A stretch of 64,000 nucleotides of DNA from Guptibacillus hwajinpoensis (GCF_020171785.1 NZ_JAIVAE010000014.1:51272-115271); one strand, 5' to 3'. Numbered from the stretch's first letter, positions 25,417 through 35,259 are shown. Notes: generated by a model not told the origin, from the sequence alone. Numbers and translations are program-made.

Positions 25417-26046
25417 TCATTTATTCTCATCTAATAATTGAATAAAGTGGTACAAAATTCTTGCCGTCATGCCCCAAATAACATAATCCTGATAATAATA
25501 AAAAAACTCTGGCATGTTCGAGGAAGACCAGTTGTATTCTTCACCATTTGGAATAAGGTGAAAAGGAAAACTTTCATCAGGTTGAACATGAACACGAATT
25601 TCGTGGCGCTCCGGTGGATTGGCTATAAAATGAGAAAGAGGCACTGTAAATACCTCCTCTACCTCATCTCGATTAGGCGATAATTCAGATGCGACGTTAA
25701 TCACACCTGCAAAAGGATAAACAATGGATTGAAAAGATGTCACAAGGAAATCTAATTCTCCCATAACAGTTACTTCTCTTTCTAGAATCCCAAGTTCTTC
25801 GCACGTTTCTCTAATTGCTGCATTTTTTGGACTTTGATCATGGCGGTCTACTTTTCCACCTGGAAAACAAACTTCTCCCGGTTGTCTTCTGAGCGTATGT
25901 GCTCTTACCTCGAATAAAACATGAAGTTCACCCTGTCGTTCGATGAGAGGCAGGAAGACCGCAAATTTATAAAACCGTTCATTTCCAAGTACACCTGCAT
26001 TTCTGCCATTTACCCTAGTATGAATGTCAACTAATGATGGCTTCAT
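25417..26046 (-). CDS. Nudix CoA/acyl-CoA pyrophosphatase (YeaB/NudL-like)
   Basis: 209 aa. The block LRRQPGEVCFPGGKVD is the UPF0035 signature just before the Nudix box AAIRETCEELGI. These enzymes cleave CoA and CoA derivatives to 3',5'-ADP and phosphopantetheine, perhaps to clear oxidised CoA. AAAGGAG lies 9 nt before ATG 26046. It is a single gene between a terminator and a divergent lipoprotein. Confidence 0.9.
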   Translation of the reverse strand: MKPSLVDIHTRVNGRNAGVLGNERFYKFAVFLPLIERQGELHVLFEVRAHTLRRQPGEVCFPGGKVDRHDQSPKNAAIRETCEELGILEREVTVMGELDFLVTSFQSIVYPFAGVINVASELSPNRDEVEEVFTVPLSHFIANPPERHEIRVHVQPDESFPFHLIPNGEEYNWSSSNMPEFFYYYQDYVIWGMTARILYHFIQLLDENK

Positions 26047-26183
26047 TCTATCGAACTCCTTTAATTTAACTTGTCTATCTATTATATGGCTTATGTGACC
26101 ATATATCCTGTTTCTACAGTCTGCTATAAAGAATTGTAACTTTCTGGGACCTCATCTCGTCTATTTAAAAAAGGAGTGATGAG

Positions 26184-26654
26184 ATGGTTAAATATGCAAT
26201 GATTGGAACGATGGTCCTCCTAACTTTATCTGGATGTGGAGAGGAGAACTCATTGATGATGAATACGAAGAACGAAAGTAGCGAACAAGCATCAGGCTCT
26301 TCTGGTATTGTCGCGGGCTCACTTGAACCTACGCTTACCCTCACACAGACCGAAAATGGTACAGCCACATTCTTGTATCGCATTCAAAATCAAACGGAAC
26401 AAGTTCAAACGATCCACTTTCCAAGTAGTCAAACCTACGACTATACCCTTTATAATGACGAAGGCGAAGCTCTTAAAACATATTCAGCTAATAAAAGTTT
26501 TGTAAAAGAGGAAGAAAACGTTGAATTAAAACAAGCTGAAGTTCTTGAATATACGATTATGATAGAAGATCTTAAACCAGGGTCCTATACGTTAGAAATG
26601 TGGTTAGCTACTGAAGAGCAATTTAAGCAAACCGTTAACTTTTCAATTGAGTAA
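26184..26654 (+). CDS. Lipoprotein with BsuPI (intracellular proteinase inhibitor) domain
   Basis: 156 aa. The signal peptide ends LSGCG (lipobox). The mature part has an Ig-like beta domain: FLYRIQNQTEQVQTIHFPS, then DYTLYNDEGEALKTYSANKS, and GSYTLEMWL near the end, the BsuPI pattern. Despite the name, secreted members have no proven inhibitor role. ATG 26184 follows AAGGAG. It is single-gene, with its own terminator. Confidence 0.85.
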   Translation: MVKYAMIGTMVLLTLSGCGEENSLMMNTKNESSEQASGSSGIVAGSLEPTLTLTQTENGTATFLYRIQNQTEQVQTIHFPSSQTYDYTLYNDEGEALKTYSANKSFVKEEENVELKQAEVLEYTIMIEDLKPGSYTLEMWLATEEQFKQTVNFSIE

Positions 26655-26661
26655 ATGAAAT

Positions 26662-26698
26662 GAGCTGTAGCCTAAAACAGGTAACAGCTCGTTTTTTT
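26662..26698 (+). terminator. Terminator after the BsuPI lipoprotein gene
   Basis: GAGCTGT and ACAGCTC arms with a 15-nt loop, then a T8 run. Confidence 0.8.
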
Positions 26699-26717
26699 TA
26701 CATCTAGGAGTTTTCCT

Positions 26718-27386
26718 TCATCTCCATACATCTTCTAAATATTGTTTTGATAACGATTGGTAAAAAGAAGCTTGAACGGAAAGTGCCGCAGAAATAAGCA
26801 ACTTTTCAATATCTTCTTTTTGTTTTTCTGTTAAATCCGAAAAAATAGATGATAATTCCATTGCTTTCTTTCTAATACCCTCTTTAGTAGGTTTTACTTT
26901 CGTATGAATCGCTTCAAAAAGCTGTGAATAAGCCGTATAAAAAGCAAGCGGATCTATGAGATCATCATTTCGATCAGCAGGATTATTAAAGGCAAACTTT
27001 AAAAGAAGACGAATGCTTTCGAAGTCATGTGTATTCTTTAAATCCTCTACAATAAATAAAATCGCCGCTTGTTCGATAGCATATTTTTTACCTAATTGTG
27101 GCGCGCCAATCCACTCTTTAATGTCTCTTTTAACCCAATTTTGTACCGCTGTAGAACGAAAGCTAGCATACTCAAGCTGATTGCCAAGGGTCGCAATTTC
27201 ATTTATTGAGAATCCAAAACTTCCTTCCGTTGCTTTTAATAATTTAGAAAAAATCGTTGGTAAGTCTTTTTTTTCACTACCGGACCTTTTCATTGCCTTC
27301 ATTAAAATCTTATCAGGTATTTCTTGTCTACGAATGGTTTCGAGAATTGTTCCCATTTCTGTTCTAGTTAAATAAAATCCTCTCAT
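26718..27386 (-). CDS. DUF1836 domain protein (probable MerR-like DNA-binding regulator)
   Basis: 222 aa. The middle reads STAVQNWVKRDI...QLGKKYAIEQAAILFIVEDLK, the DUF1836 pattern in which a winged-helix unit binds DNA. N-terminal LTRTEMGTILETIRR and the helical C-terminal half agree. Bacillus genomes carry several such proteins of unknown target. It stands alone; nothing nearby suggests a ligand. Confidence 0.75.
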   Translation of the reverse strand: MRGFYLTRTEMGTILETIRRQEIPDKILMKAMKRSGSEKKDLPTIFSKLLKATEGSFGFSINEIATLGNQLEYASFRSTAVQNWVKRDIKEWIGAPQLGKKYAIEQAAILFIVEDLKNTHDFESIRLLLKFAFNNPADRNDDLIDPLAFYTAYSQLFEAIHTKVKPTKEGIRKKAMELSSIFSDLTEKQKEDIEKLLISAALSVQASFYQSLSKQYLEDVWR

Positions 27387-27552
27387 CTGACACCTCTGTA
27401 TTTAAGGTCATTTGAACTTATCGTATAGTTTCTGTATTGAAATTTCAACAAGAGAACGCATCTTTACTATGGTTACGCCCAATTTTTCATTAGGTTAGTA
27501 ACTGTTTTCGATCTAGGTGAATATCCTGTGTTGTGTAAAGGAGGAACTGCTT

Positions 27553-28080
27553 ATGAACATGTACGGTAATCATATGAATCAAGGAGTTCAGGGTGCAATG
27601 CAAGGATACATGCCTAACCAGGCTGTTCAAGGCGCCATGCAAGGCAATATGCCTAATCAGGCTGTTCAAGGCGCCATGCAAGGCAATATGCCTAATCAGG
27701 CCGTTCAAGGCGCCATGCAAGGCAATATGCCTAATCAGGCCGTTCAAGGCGCGATGATGCCTGGTAAAGAAAAGCAGCTTCAAGGGGATATGAAACAGCT
27801 ATGTCAACGTTATCATAGCTACCACGCTAAAGTAAGAATGCAGGATGGAGTCGAATATGAAGGAATCATTATGGACTCAGATGACGAGCATATGTGCTTG
27901 ATGATTCCACAAGAAGTGGAAGAAAGCGAAGGACAGGAAATGGAAAGACAATACGGTCGCTACCGCAGATTTGGACGTTTTTTCTTTCCATTAGCTGGCA
28001 TCGCTGCACTTAGTCTGATTCCTTTTTATCGACCATATCCATACTATCCTTATTATGGGTACCCGCCTTATTACTATTAA
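27553..28080 (+). CDS. Repeat-rich protein with Sm-like segment and Tyr-rich tail
   Basis: 175 aa. Residues about 14-70 contain four 13-residue repeats of the type GAMQGNMPNQAVQ. A central part KVRMQDGVEYEGIIMDSDDE looks like an Sm/LSm beta segment, and then RRFGRFFFPLAGIAALSLIP gives one hydrophobic helix. The tail YRPYPYYPYYGYPPYYY recalls spore coat or surface proteins cross-linked through tyrosine. AAAGGAGG lies upstream of ATG 27553. No named family is recognised; coat or surface location is inferred from composition. Confidence 0.75.
   Translation: MNMYGNHMNQGVQGAMQGYMPNQAVQGAMQGNMPNQAVQGAMQGNMPNQAVQGAMQGNMPNQAVQGAMMPGKEKQLQGDMKQLCQRYHSYHAKVRMQDGVEYEGIIMDSDDEHMCLMIPQEVEESEGQEMERQYGRYRRFGRFFFPLAGIAALSLIPFYRPYPYYPYYGYPPYYY
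27592..27759 (+). repeat. 39-bp in-frame tandem repeat (about 4.3 copies)
   Basis: Copies begin at 27592, 27631, 27670 and 27709, with a partial at 27748. Copies two to four differ by one base at most, so the array is recently expanded and probably variable in length. Confidence 0.93.
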
Positions 28081-28082
28081 CA

Positions 28083-28114
28083 TAGAAAAGGAAGCCGTTT
28101 GGCTTCCTTTTCTA
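28083..28114 (+). terminator. Terminator after the repeat protein gene
   Basis: TAGAAAAGGAAGCC and its exact complement around GTTT; it may also serve the convergent alcohol dehydrogenase gene. Confidence 0.85.
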
Positions 28115-28153
28115 TACGCATAGATGAATATTTTCTTTAGAAGCGATCTGTTG

Positions 28154-29155
28154 TTACTTTTCAGCTAATCGAACCGCTAGTTTTCCGAATTGATGACTAC
28201 TGTTTAAATGAGTAAAAGCTTCTTTAATCTCTTGAAAATCATATATCTTGTCCATGACGGGCTTAATTGAATGTTCATTTATAAAAGCAACCATATCATG
28301 AAATTCTTCAGAACTTCCCATCGTCGAGCCAAGCAAGTTATACTGACCGTAAAAGAATGTACGCAAATCAAATTCAATTTTATCTCCTGTTGAAGAACCA
28401 AAGATAACGAGCGTACCTCCTTTCTCTAATACTTCAAGAGATCGGTTAAATGTTGCTGCTCCGACACTTTCAATCACTAAATCCACTTTTTCATTAGTGG
28501 TTTCTTCTATCCAGTCTGCATCATCAGCAAGTGCACGATCCGCGCCAAGCGTTAGGGCTAATTGGCGCTTCTCCTCACTTCTTGAACTTACAATCACTCT
28601 TGCTCCTGCTGCCTTCGCAAATTTCAGCAAGAATGTTGCAACGCCTCCTCCAATTCCAGGAATAAAGACGGTTTGTCCACTTCGAAGCTGCCCTCTCGTA
28701 AACAACGAGCGATAAGCTGTTAATCCTGCTAAACCAATGACAGACGCTTCTTCAAACGTAAGGCTTTCTGGTTTTTTCACTACATTACCCTCTGGAACAA
28801 CGATTGTTTCTGCAAAAGTACCATGCCCCGGAAAACCTACAATTTGAAATCCTTCTGGGGGAATGGGGGCATTTTTTTCCCAACCAAGGCCAGGGTTAAT
28901 GATCACTTCATCACCTTCCTGAATCTCTTTCACACCTTCGCCTACTGAGATGACGACTCCGGCTCCGTCCGATCCAAGGATAACATCTGCCTCCTCGGGA
29001 TCATGGCGATCAGGGATAAACAAATCGCGATGATTCAAACCAGCTGCTTTCAGTTTGATTTTCACTTCCCCATGCTGAGGTTCTTGTTCAGCAAGCTGCT
29101 CTTTCAGTGATAACCCCTTTAGTCCTGCGTGTCCTCCGTGAACAAATCCTTTCAT
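28154..29155 (-). CDS. Zinc-type/MDR alcohol dehydrogenase or quinone reductase-like protein
   Basis: 333 aa. GroES-like N-terminal domain with GLNHRDLFIPD and GSDGAGVVISVGEGV, then the Rossmann NAD(P) site GIGGGVATFLLKFAKAAGA near residue 155 and an SRSEEKR loop fitting NADP. The structural-zinc cysteine cluster of classical ADHs is absent, as in quinone-reductase-like MDRs. ATG 29155 follows AAAGGAGG; a longer frame upstream is rejected. Its end faces the repeat protein; it is 22 bp behind a Dabb-protein gene, forming a likely operon. Confidence 0.87.
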   Translation of the reverse strand: MKGFVHGGHAGLKGLSLKEQLAEQEPQHGEVKIKLKAAGLNHRDLFIPDRHDPEEADVILGSDGAGVVISVGEGVKEIQEGDEVIINPGLGWEKNAPIPPEGFQIVGFPGHGTFAETIVVPEGNVVKKPESLTFEEASVIGLAGLTAYRSLFTRGQLRSGQTVFIPGIGGGVATFLLKFAKAAGARVIVSSRSEEKRQLALTLGADRALADDADWIEETTNEKVDLVIESVGAATFNRSLEVLEKGGTLVIFGSSTGDKIEFDLRTFFYGQYNLLGSTMGSSEEFHDMVAFINEHSIKPVMDKIYDFQEIKEAFTHLNSSHQFGKLAVRLAEK

Positions 29156-29177
29156 ATGTAGATCCTCCTTTCTGTTC

Positions 29178-29474
29178 TTACAGGCACTCAAAATCGAGTG
29201 CAAGTACATCACTCATTCCTATTTCTTTAAGGTAGGCCACTACTTCCTGATGGGCCGGATGTGGTCCATATGACTCTAGTGCTTCTTTCGATTCAAAGCG
29301 CACCGTTAACCCACTTTCAAACCCCTGGCTTCGATCAGAAAAGTTATTTCCAGCTTGAATATCAACAATACCTGGGATTTTGTCTTTTACTTTAATTAAC
29401 CTTCTCATACCTTCTTCTTTCTGTTCTACCGTTGTTTCTTCACTGAATTTAAATAAAACTACATGCTCGATCAT
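29178..29474 (-). CDS. Stress-responsive alpha/beta-barrel (Dabb) protein
   Basis: 98 aa. MIEHVVLFKFSEETT at the start and VRFESKEALESYGPHPAHQE near residue 58 are the Dabb signature; the fold is a ferredoxin-like dimer. Members range from stress proteins to polyketide cyclases, so function is open. AGGAGG precedes ATG 29474. It is followed by the MDR dehydrogenase. Confidence 0.87.
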   Translation of the reverse strand: MIEHVVLFKFSEETTVEQKEEGMRRLIKVKDKIPGIVDIQAGNNFSDRSQGFESGLTVRFESKEALESYGPHPAHQEVVAYLKEIGMSDVLALDFECL

Positions 29475-29512
29475 TTAAAGATCGCCTCCTTTTTATATAA
29501 GTTAAGTTAATC

Positions 29513-29550
29513 AAAAAAAGCGCCAGGAAACAAATCATTTACCTGACGCT
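29513..29550 (-). terminator. Terminator after the ATP-grasp/656-aa gene pair
   Basis: On the reverse strand AGCGTCAGG pairs with CCTGGCGCT (one G-U), followed by seven Ts. Confidence 0.85.
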
Positions 29551-29595
29551 TCGCTATAAGATTAGATAGGGTACGAAACTATTTAAAATAGATAC

Positions 29596-31566
29596 CTACT
29601 TACTGATCCACGTGTACTCTTGTCCCCAGCTTTCCATGGCGAGTGATTTTACAATGGAGATGTTCTCAGCTTCAACTGCATAGGCATCTCCTTGTTCATA
29701 TGGGTTATAGTGAAAAGCATATAAACGGGAAGTAAACTCCTCAAATGGTAGCGAGCTTTCACCTGAAAGCTCTCCTTTTCCCATAACCGTACATTCAATT
29801 CCTTGTCCCCAATTTTGAGAACCATCATTATTTGGATTGTAAAAGTAGACGCGGTATTCTCCATCTGGACTTTTAGCAATTCTTTGAATGGACACCGCAT
29901 GAAAGCCAAGCATTTTTCCATGAACGTTTGTAATAAAAATCCCTACCGGATTCGGATAGATCAATTCATAATCATCATTGTATTCCGGATGGTGTGTGGC
30001 ATAAAATAATCTGACGAAACCTGGATAGTCTGTCACGCTACCGGTAATCGGTTCAATGACCGTGCTAAATCCTTTTTGAACCCAATTTCCATAAAAGGCT
30101 GGGTTTACCCAGCGATGACCATCTTCTCCTCTTAATGCCACTCTGCTCATCATCTCACTATAAATGCGATCAAGATGAGGAACGAGGACAAGCGATACGG
30201 GATCAAGTTCTGGATGGAGATCAGGTGCGAGTCCACCTTGAAGGTCTTTCGAATGAATCTGAACCCCTTCAAACACCATATCTATATCTCCATCTCTCGC
30301 AGCTCTTGGGATGATCTCCAGTAAATATCCAGGCGCATGTTGAGCCCAAAGACTAATTCCTCTTGCTGCCTGACAAGTTGGGTTTAGACCTTGTCCAACA
30401 CCAAGCGGCTGACCAAGAACGCTAATTACACCTGCTAACAAAATGCTGTTAGCCGTTAGACCCTCTCCTTCACCAACCGTGTTAAATAAGGCACTTCGCA
30501 CTTCTGGTCGAATATCAAGCTCAATCATTCGCCTTAAACCTGGAATTACTGGCGAAGCAGAAAGCACGCCTCTTTCTAATAAAAGAGCTAATCCATAGAC
30601 CGATTGACAAGTCGATGGAAATAGCGAAACTTTTATTAGTTGGTGAACGAGCTCAGCGTGTTCTTCAAGATTAGCCTTTCCTTTACCAGTTAATTGCAAT
30701 AGTACTGGAAGTAAGTGCGGCGATTTTCTACTTAAGAAACGGGCAAGTACACTGTGATGCGGGGAGCAAAGCCCTGTTTTTCTCATGGAGAGCCCAAGCT
30801 GCTCACTCTCTTTTCGCAGCTCTTCTGTGGAGAGCGCTAATAGTTGTTTTCGATATTCATTTGGCTGCTGATAGGAACGACTTAACTCTGAAGGTCCTTC
30901 AATGGAAGATACGTACGATTCTAGCATAACGCGCTGATCCTCACTTGTTTCAGAGCGAAGCATTTCTTTCGCCATTTTTATCATCGACACGGTTCTTTTT
31001 ACCGTAATTGGTCGTTGTGCAGTTAAGCGTTCAATCTCATAAATAAGTGTTTCTGATAAAGCACTCGAAGAAAGATATTGTGAGATAAATTGGAATAATC
31101 GCTGTGTTTCAACCGTATTTTCTTTTTCTTCAATTCGTGAAGCTTCTGATGCGTTTGGAAAAAGCAAGTCAAGATTTAAGGCCATGACTTCATTTAAGAA
31201 ATCCATAGCCATTTCTTTAGAAACCTTGGGATGCTCACCCTTTCCTTCCGCTAGTGCAAGCATACGAAGATCACTCAGCATCTCAATGACATAAGGGAGT
31301 CCTTTCGCTTGAAGAGATCCCGCGACAAGCGGTGGCTGAAGTTTTGATGGATCTTCCCACGGTCCATCCTGAAAAACACCTGCACCGTCAAATCGATGGG
31401 CATACTGGTAAAGAAACTCAAGACCTTCTTCCGTTTCCAATAGGCGGTTTGCCTCTTGGAAAACATCTGTTTGATAGCGGGATTTCGCATAAGAAGGCGC
31501 TTCCTCCAAACGCGTTAACGACCTGGAAAACCTTGCAATCTTTCCTTCTGTTACTTCAGATGGCAT
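29596..31566 (-). CDS. 656-aa protein of unknown function with possible Cys/His/Asn active site
   Basis: Soluble, no signal peptide or membrane span. Residues 1-350 look all-helical. The C-terminal half carries GLNPTCQAARGISLW (Cys398), GFHAVSIQ (His556) and, 21 residues on, YNPNNDGSQNWG (Asn577/Asp581). This order, with Cys-Gln, then His-Ala and a N-P-N-N segment after a beta strand, is what a papain or transglutaminase-like fold would show. The link is inference; no family match is claimed. It follows an ATP-grasp gene by 32 bp, has AAAGGAG 8 nt before ATG 31566, and ends at a terminator, so the two form one unit. Confidence 0.72.
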   Translation of the reverse strand: MPSEVTEGKIARFSRSLTRLEEAPSYAKSRYQTDVFQEANRLLETEEGLEFLYQYAHRFDGAGVFQDGPWEDPSKLQPPLVAGSLQAKGLPYVIEMLSDLRMLALAEGKGEHPKVSKEMAMDFLNEVMALNLDLLFPNASEASRIEEKENTVETQRLFQFISQYLSSSALSETLIYEIERLTAQRPITVKRTVSMIKMAKEMLRSETSEDQRVMLESYVSSIEGPSELSRSYQQPNEYRKQLLALSTEELRKESEQLGLSMRKTGLCSPHHSVLARFLSRKSPHLLPVLLQLTGKGKANLEEHAELVHQLIKVSLFPSTCQSVYGLALLLERGVLSASPVIPGLRRMIELDIRPEVRSALFNTVGEGEGLTANSILLAGVISVLGQPLGVGQGLNPTCQAARGISLWAQHAPGYLLEIIPRAARDGDIDMVFEGVQIHSKDLQGGLAPDLHPELDPVSLVLVPHLDRIYSEMMSRVALRGEDGHRWVNPAFYGNWVQKGFSTVIEPITGSVTDYPGFVRLFYATHHPEYNDDYELIYPNPVGIFITNVHGKMLGFHAVSIQRIAKSPDGEYRVYFYNPNNDGSQNWGQGIECTVMGKGELSGESSLPFEEFTSRLYAFHYNPYEQGDAYAVEAENISIVKSLAMESWGQEYTWISK

Positions 31567-31598
31567 GCTTAATTCTCCTTTATTGTAAAAATATTATG

Positions 31599-32867
31599 CT
31601 ACAAATAGAAATCATACTTTTCATAGTCTACAAGTAAACGAGTCATCTCTGCACTGTCATCCCCGAAAAAGAAAATGGTGCCATAGTGATTTCCAAATCC
31701 AACGCGCTCAGCGACTTTCCCCTGCGGAGGCGTAAACATATCATGCTTCTCAAAGAAGGAATGTTCTTCAAGTTCTTCAGGAATGGTTAACTTCTCAATG
31801 TAATTCACATGAGGATGCACCATCAAACATCCAGCATAACCTAACGCCTCATCTTCTGTGGGGAAGAACTTTCTTAACTCTTCTTCCGTTGTATTAGGGT
31901 CACTACATAGAATCTGTGCTTCATAAGCGCTAAATCCGTAAGCGCGCTCTATAAGATCAAAAATGTGTCCACCTGGAACGCGAGCTGCTACTTCTCCAAA
32001 GTGTAGCGTTCCATCAGGCATAATGAAGTATTCCGGATGAATAACACCATTTTCGATCTCAAACGCTTCAATAAGCTGTTCAATCGCTTTTCTAATAACA
32101 GGACGTTTCTCTTCAAGAGAAGGAGAAGGTGGGACAAAATTCGAATACCCTAACTTTACGTATTCCGTTATATTTAAAAATTGAATCTTTCCATTGTTAA
32201 CGAACACTTCGCACGAAAATTCTTGCCCATCAAGGTGACTTTCCATCAGTAGCGGAAAGTCATTATCTGTCAACGCTTCAATATCTGCAGGATCATCAAT
32301 TGCACGGTGACCAACTGATCCAGCCTTATCTAAGGGCTTACAGTGAATCGGCTCATATTTATCCCCATCAACTTTCAAGAGAGCATCATTTACTCTTTTA
32401 AGAAAACGCTTTACATCCTCTTTATCTCTTGCTTCTTCAAAGACGCCTACTTTAATACCGGCCATCTGTGCTTTTCGTTTCATCATCCCTTTATCTCTTA
32501 AGAGAAGAGATCGGTTAAATAGTCTTGGTTCTTCTCTAAAGCGAGAATTGAGAGCACCTGCCCATTCTACACACTCTTCATAGAGAGGCACCGCCACCTC
32601 AGCTCCGAGGGCTTTAAGCTGCTTATAGAGCTTGTCTGATCCCTCATTCAACCTATCAAACTCCCACCCTACGAAAGTAATGTCGTGCTTTTCGGCGTAA
32701 TCCTTAAAATCAGGAGGACCTACCACTACAAAAGGCCGATTCAACTTGTCACAGGCCTCAATTGCGGGAAGACTCCATCCAATTAATGCTGTTAAATAAG
32801 GAATTGTCTTTCCTTCTGGCTGACTTTCTTGTAACGTCTGGTTCAACTCTAACTGATCCAGTTCCAT
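31599..32867 (-). CDS. ATP-grasp superfamily ligase
   Basis: 422 aa. The N-terminal region (LIGWSLPAIEACDKLNRPFVV) is a pre-ATP-grasp Rossmann-like domain. The central part has RDKGMMKRKAQMAGIKVG, KPLDKAGSVGH (ATP-binding Lys and Gly loop), and FGEVAARVPGGH, where Glu and Arg should bind metal and ATP. This resembles carboxylate-amine ligases such as PurK or peptide ligases more than D-Ala-D-Ala ligases. The substrate is unknown. AAAGGAG precedes ATG 32867 by 9 nt. It is the first gene of a pair with the 656-aa protein. Confidence 0.85.
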   Translation of the reverse strand: MELDQLELNQTLQESQPEGKTIPYLTALIGWSLPAIEACDKLNRPFVVVGPPDFKDYAEKHDITFVGWEFDRLNEGSDKLYKQLKALGAEVAVPLYEECVEWAGALNSRFREEPRLFNRSLLLRDKGMMKRKAQMAGIKVGVFEEARDKEDVKRFLKRVNDALLKVDGDKYEPIHCKPLDKAGSVGHRAIDDPADIEALTDNDFPLLMESHLDGQEFSCEVFVNNGKIQFLNITEYVKLGYSNFVPPSPSLEEKRPVIRKAIEQLIEAFEIENGVIHPEYFIMPDGTLHFGEVAARVPGGHIFDLIERAYGFSAYEAQILCSDPNTTEEELRKFFPTEDEALGYAGCLMVHPHVNYIEKLTIPEELEEHSFFEKHDMFTPPQGKVAERVGFGNHYGTIFFFGDDSAEMTRLLVDYEKYDFYL

Positions 32868-33082
32868 TTGTTCTCGCTCCTTTATAAAAATAGTAGAGAA
32901 GTCTTTCCTGACCTTCCTTATCTAACGTAGCAGATCTCACAACTTATTTTAACTAATATTCTGACTTTTCGACTTATAACCGCAAAAGAAGTCAAAATCG
33001 TATAAGATTCGACAACATTATGAAAGGTAAGAAATCAGGATTGTGTATTAATAACTTCCCTATTATTGTAAAAACTAACATC

Positions 33083-33113
33083 AAAAAAGTCGCTCCATCT
33101 TATAGAGCGACTT
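33083..33113 (-). terminator. Terminator after clpE
   Basis: AAGTCGCTC and GAGCGACTT arms with a 9-nt loop and T6 on the reverse strand. Confidence 0.85.
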
Positions 33114-33126
33114 CCTTACTTCAAAA

Positions 33127-35259
33127 TTATTTCTTTTGTGAAACAACAATCTTATCTTCTACAATTTCAACCGTTACAGATTTGATACTGCCTTCATCCA
33201 CAAGCAAATCAGCAATACCATCTTCCACATGTTCTTCAATTACTCTGCGAAGAGGACGTGCACCAAACTGTGGATTATATCCAAGTACAGCCAACTTCTC
33301 TTTTGCTGCTTCACTAATTGTAAGTGTAATATTCTGTTCTTCAAGACTTTCATCTAAATCATTAATCATAAGATCTACGATGGTAACGAGACTTGATTGT
33401 TCAAGTGACTTAAATGGAATAATTCCATCAAACCGATTTAAGAATTCAGGTCTAAAGTAACCACCAAGGCTCTCCATCACCCCTGTATAGCTTTCTGCTG
33501 ATTCAAAACCAACAGTAATTCTTCGCTCAGAAGTTCCGGCGTTACTTGTCATGATAATAACCGTATCTTTAAAGCTTACCGTCCTACCTTGACTATCTGT
33601 AAGACGACCATCATCAAGGATTTGAAGGAACATATTTTGAACATCCGGATGAGCTTTCTCCACTTCATCAATTAAGATGATGCTATATGGTTTACGGCGT
33701 ACTCTTTCTGTTAATTGTCCTGCTTCCTCATGACCAACGTATCCTGGAGGGGAACCAATCAATTTTGAGACAGAGTGCTTTTCCATATATTCACTCATAT
33801 CAAGTCGAATCATCGCTTCTCGATCACCAAACATTTCTTCAGCTAGCGAACGGGAAAGTTCCGTTTTTCCGACACCAGTTGGACCGACGAATAGGAAAGA
33901 ACCAATCGGTCGATTTTGCCGCTTCAATCCTGCTCGACTTCTGCGGATGGCTTTTGCTACTTTGTTAACCGCATCTTCCTGACCAATTACTTTAGCATTC
34001 AGTCGCTCTGCAAGGTTTTTCATTTTCGTCTGCTCATCTTCTCGAAGCTTACGAACTGGAATTCCTGTTTTTCCTTCGACAATCTGCTGAATCTCTTCAA
34101 GATCGACTGAATGGTTCATATTTGAGTTACTTTTCAATGTTTCTTCAAGCTGTTTTTCAAGCTGCAATTCTTCTGTTCTTAACTTTGCAGCAAGCTCATA
34201 ATCTTCGGCCTCTGCTGCCTTGTTTTTTTCAGTAGCGATTTGTTGAAGACGCTCTTGAATTTCATCGTGGTTCGATACAGCAAATGTTAAGTTCATTTTA
34301 GCTCCGGCTTCATCCATCAAATCAATCGCTTTATCTGGAAGAAAACGATCTTGGATGAATCGATTCGATAAAGATACACAAGCTTGAATTGCTTCATCTG
34401 TGTATTTCACTTCATGATATTCTTCATATTTAGGCTGTAGACCCTTCAGAATTTCAATGGCTTCTTCTACCGTTGGTTCATTTACCATTACTGGTTGAAA
34501 ACGTCGTTCTAATGCGGCATCTTTTTCGATTTGACGATACTCTTTAAGCGTTGTAGCCCCAATTAATTGAAGCTCGCCTCTCGCAAGTGCTGGTTTTAAA
34601 ATATTTCCTGCATCCATTGACCCTTCTGCAGATCCAGCGCCTACGATTTGATGCAGTTCATCTATGAATAAGATGACATTTTTCCGACTTTGAAGTTCAG
34701 AAATTAGTTGTTTCATTCTTTCTTCAAACTGTCCTCTTACCCCTGTATTTGAAACAAGTGACGCGACATCCAATAAATAAATTTCTTTATTCTTTAGTTT
34801 AGAAGGAACTTGACCTTCCGAAATCCTTAGAGCAAGACCTTCTGCAATCGCCGTTTTACCGACTCCTGCTTCACCGATTAAAACGGGATTGTTTTTGTTA
34901 CGACGGTTTAACGTTTCAATCACTCTCGCTACTTCATTTTCACGCCCAATGACTGGGTCAATCAAACCAGCTTTTGCTGCGTCAGATAAATTCCGGCCAA
35001 GGTTGTCTAGTAAACCGCCTTTACCTTTTCCTGATTTTGTTTGTGGTCCATCTTCTTGACTTGTAAAACCATTCTGTTCTGCTGAAGCCATAAAAGATTG
35101 AAAGAAATCATCCATTTGACCTTTTGGTGATGAAGCTGTTTGACCATTCATCACATTTGCGTAACACGTGCTACAAAGGTTAACTCTTTTCTTATGTTGA
35201 TTCATTTGCACATTCAATTGAACTGAAGCCTGGTTTTGTTGGCATTGATCACAAAGCAT
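33127..35259 (-). CDS. clpE: ATP-dependent Clp protease ATP-binding subunit ClpE
   Basis: 710 aa. The N-terminal zinc finger (CDQCQQNQ...CSTCY) marks ClpE. The first AAA+ domain has GEAGVGKT and LFIDELHQI; a UVR-like coiled segment ([20 protein letters not shown]) follows, and the second AAA+ domain has [10 protein letters not shown] and [14 protein letters not shown]. ClpE unfolds substrates for ClpP and in B. subtilis is strongly induced by heat. Two CtsR boxes bracket the promoter (35329-35390). The gene is single. Confidence 0.96.
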   Translation of the reverse strand: MLCDQCQQNQASVQLNVQMNQHKKRVNLCSTCYANVMNGQTASSPKGQMDDFFQSFMASAEQNGFTSQEDGPQTKSGKGKGGLLDNLGRNLSDAAKAGLIDPVIGRENEVARVIETLNRRNKNNPVLIGEAGVGKTAIAEGLALRISEGQVPSKLKNKEIYLLDVASLVSNTGVRGQFEERMKQLISELQSRKNVILFIDELHQIVGAGSAEGSMDAGNILKPALARGELQLIGATTLKEYRQIEKDAALERRFQPVMVNEPTVEEAIEILKGLQPKYEEYHEVKYTDEAIQACVSLSNRFIQDRFLPDKAIDLMDEAGAKMNLTFAVSNHDEIQERLQQIATEKNKAAEAEDYELAAKLRTEELQLEKQLEETLKSNSNMNHSVDLEEIQQIVEGKTGIPVRKLREDEQTKMKNLAERLNAKVIGQEDAVNKVAKAIRRSRAGLKRQNRPIGSFLFVGPTGVGKTELSRSLAEEMFGDREAMIRLDMSEYMEKHSVSKLIGSPPGYVGHEEAGQLTERVRRKPYSIILIDEVEKAHPDVQNMFLQILDDGRLTDSQGRTVSFKDTVIIMTSNAGTSERRITVGFESAESYTGVMESLGGYFRPEFLNRFDGIIPFKSLEQSSLVTIVDLMINDLDESLEEQNITLTISEAAKEKLAVLGYNPQFGARPLRRVIEEHVEDGIADLLVDEGSIKSVTVEIVEDKIVVSQKK

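Noticed and set aside
27592..27759. CRISPR or minisatellite outside genes
   Set aside because: The 39-bp unit is a multiple of three, in frame, and encodes a regular peptide repeat.
32758..32940. 60-codon reverse frame upstream of the ATP-grasp gene as a precursor peptide
   Set aside because: It has no ribosome binding site, starts with GTG, and overlaps the ATP-grasp start in another frame; the supporting signals belong to the ligase.
33020..33460. 146-codon forward frame opposite clpE
   Set aside because: It lacks a ribosome binding site and lies antisense to the strongly conserved ClpE C-terminus and its terminator.
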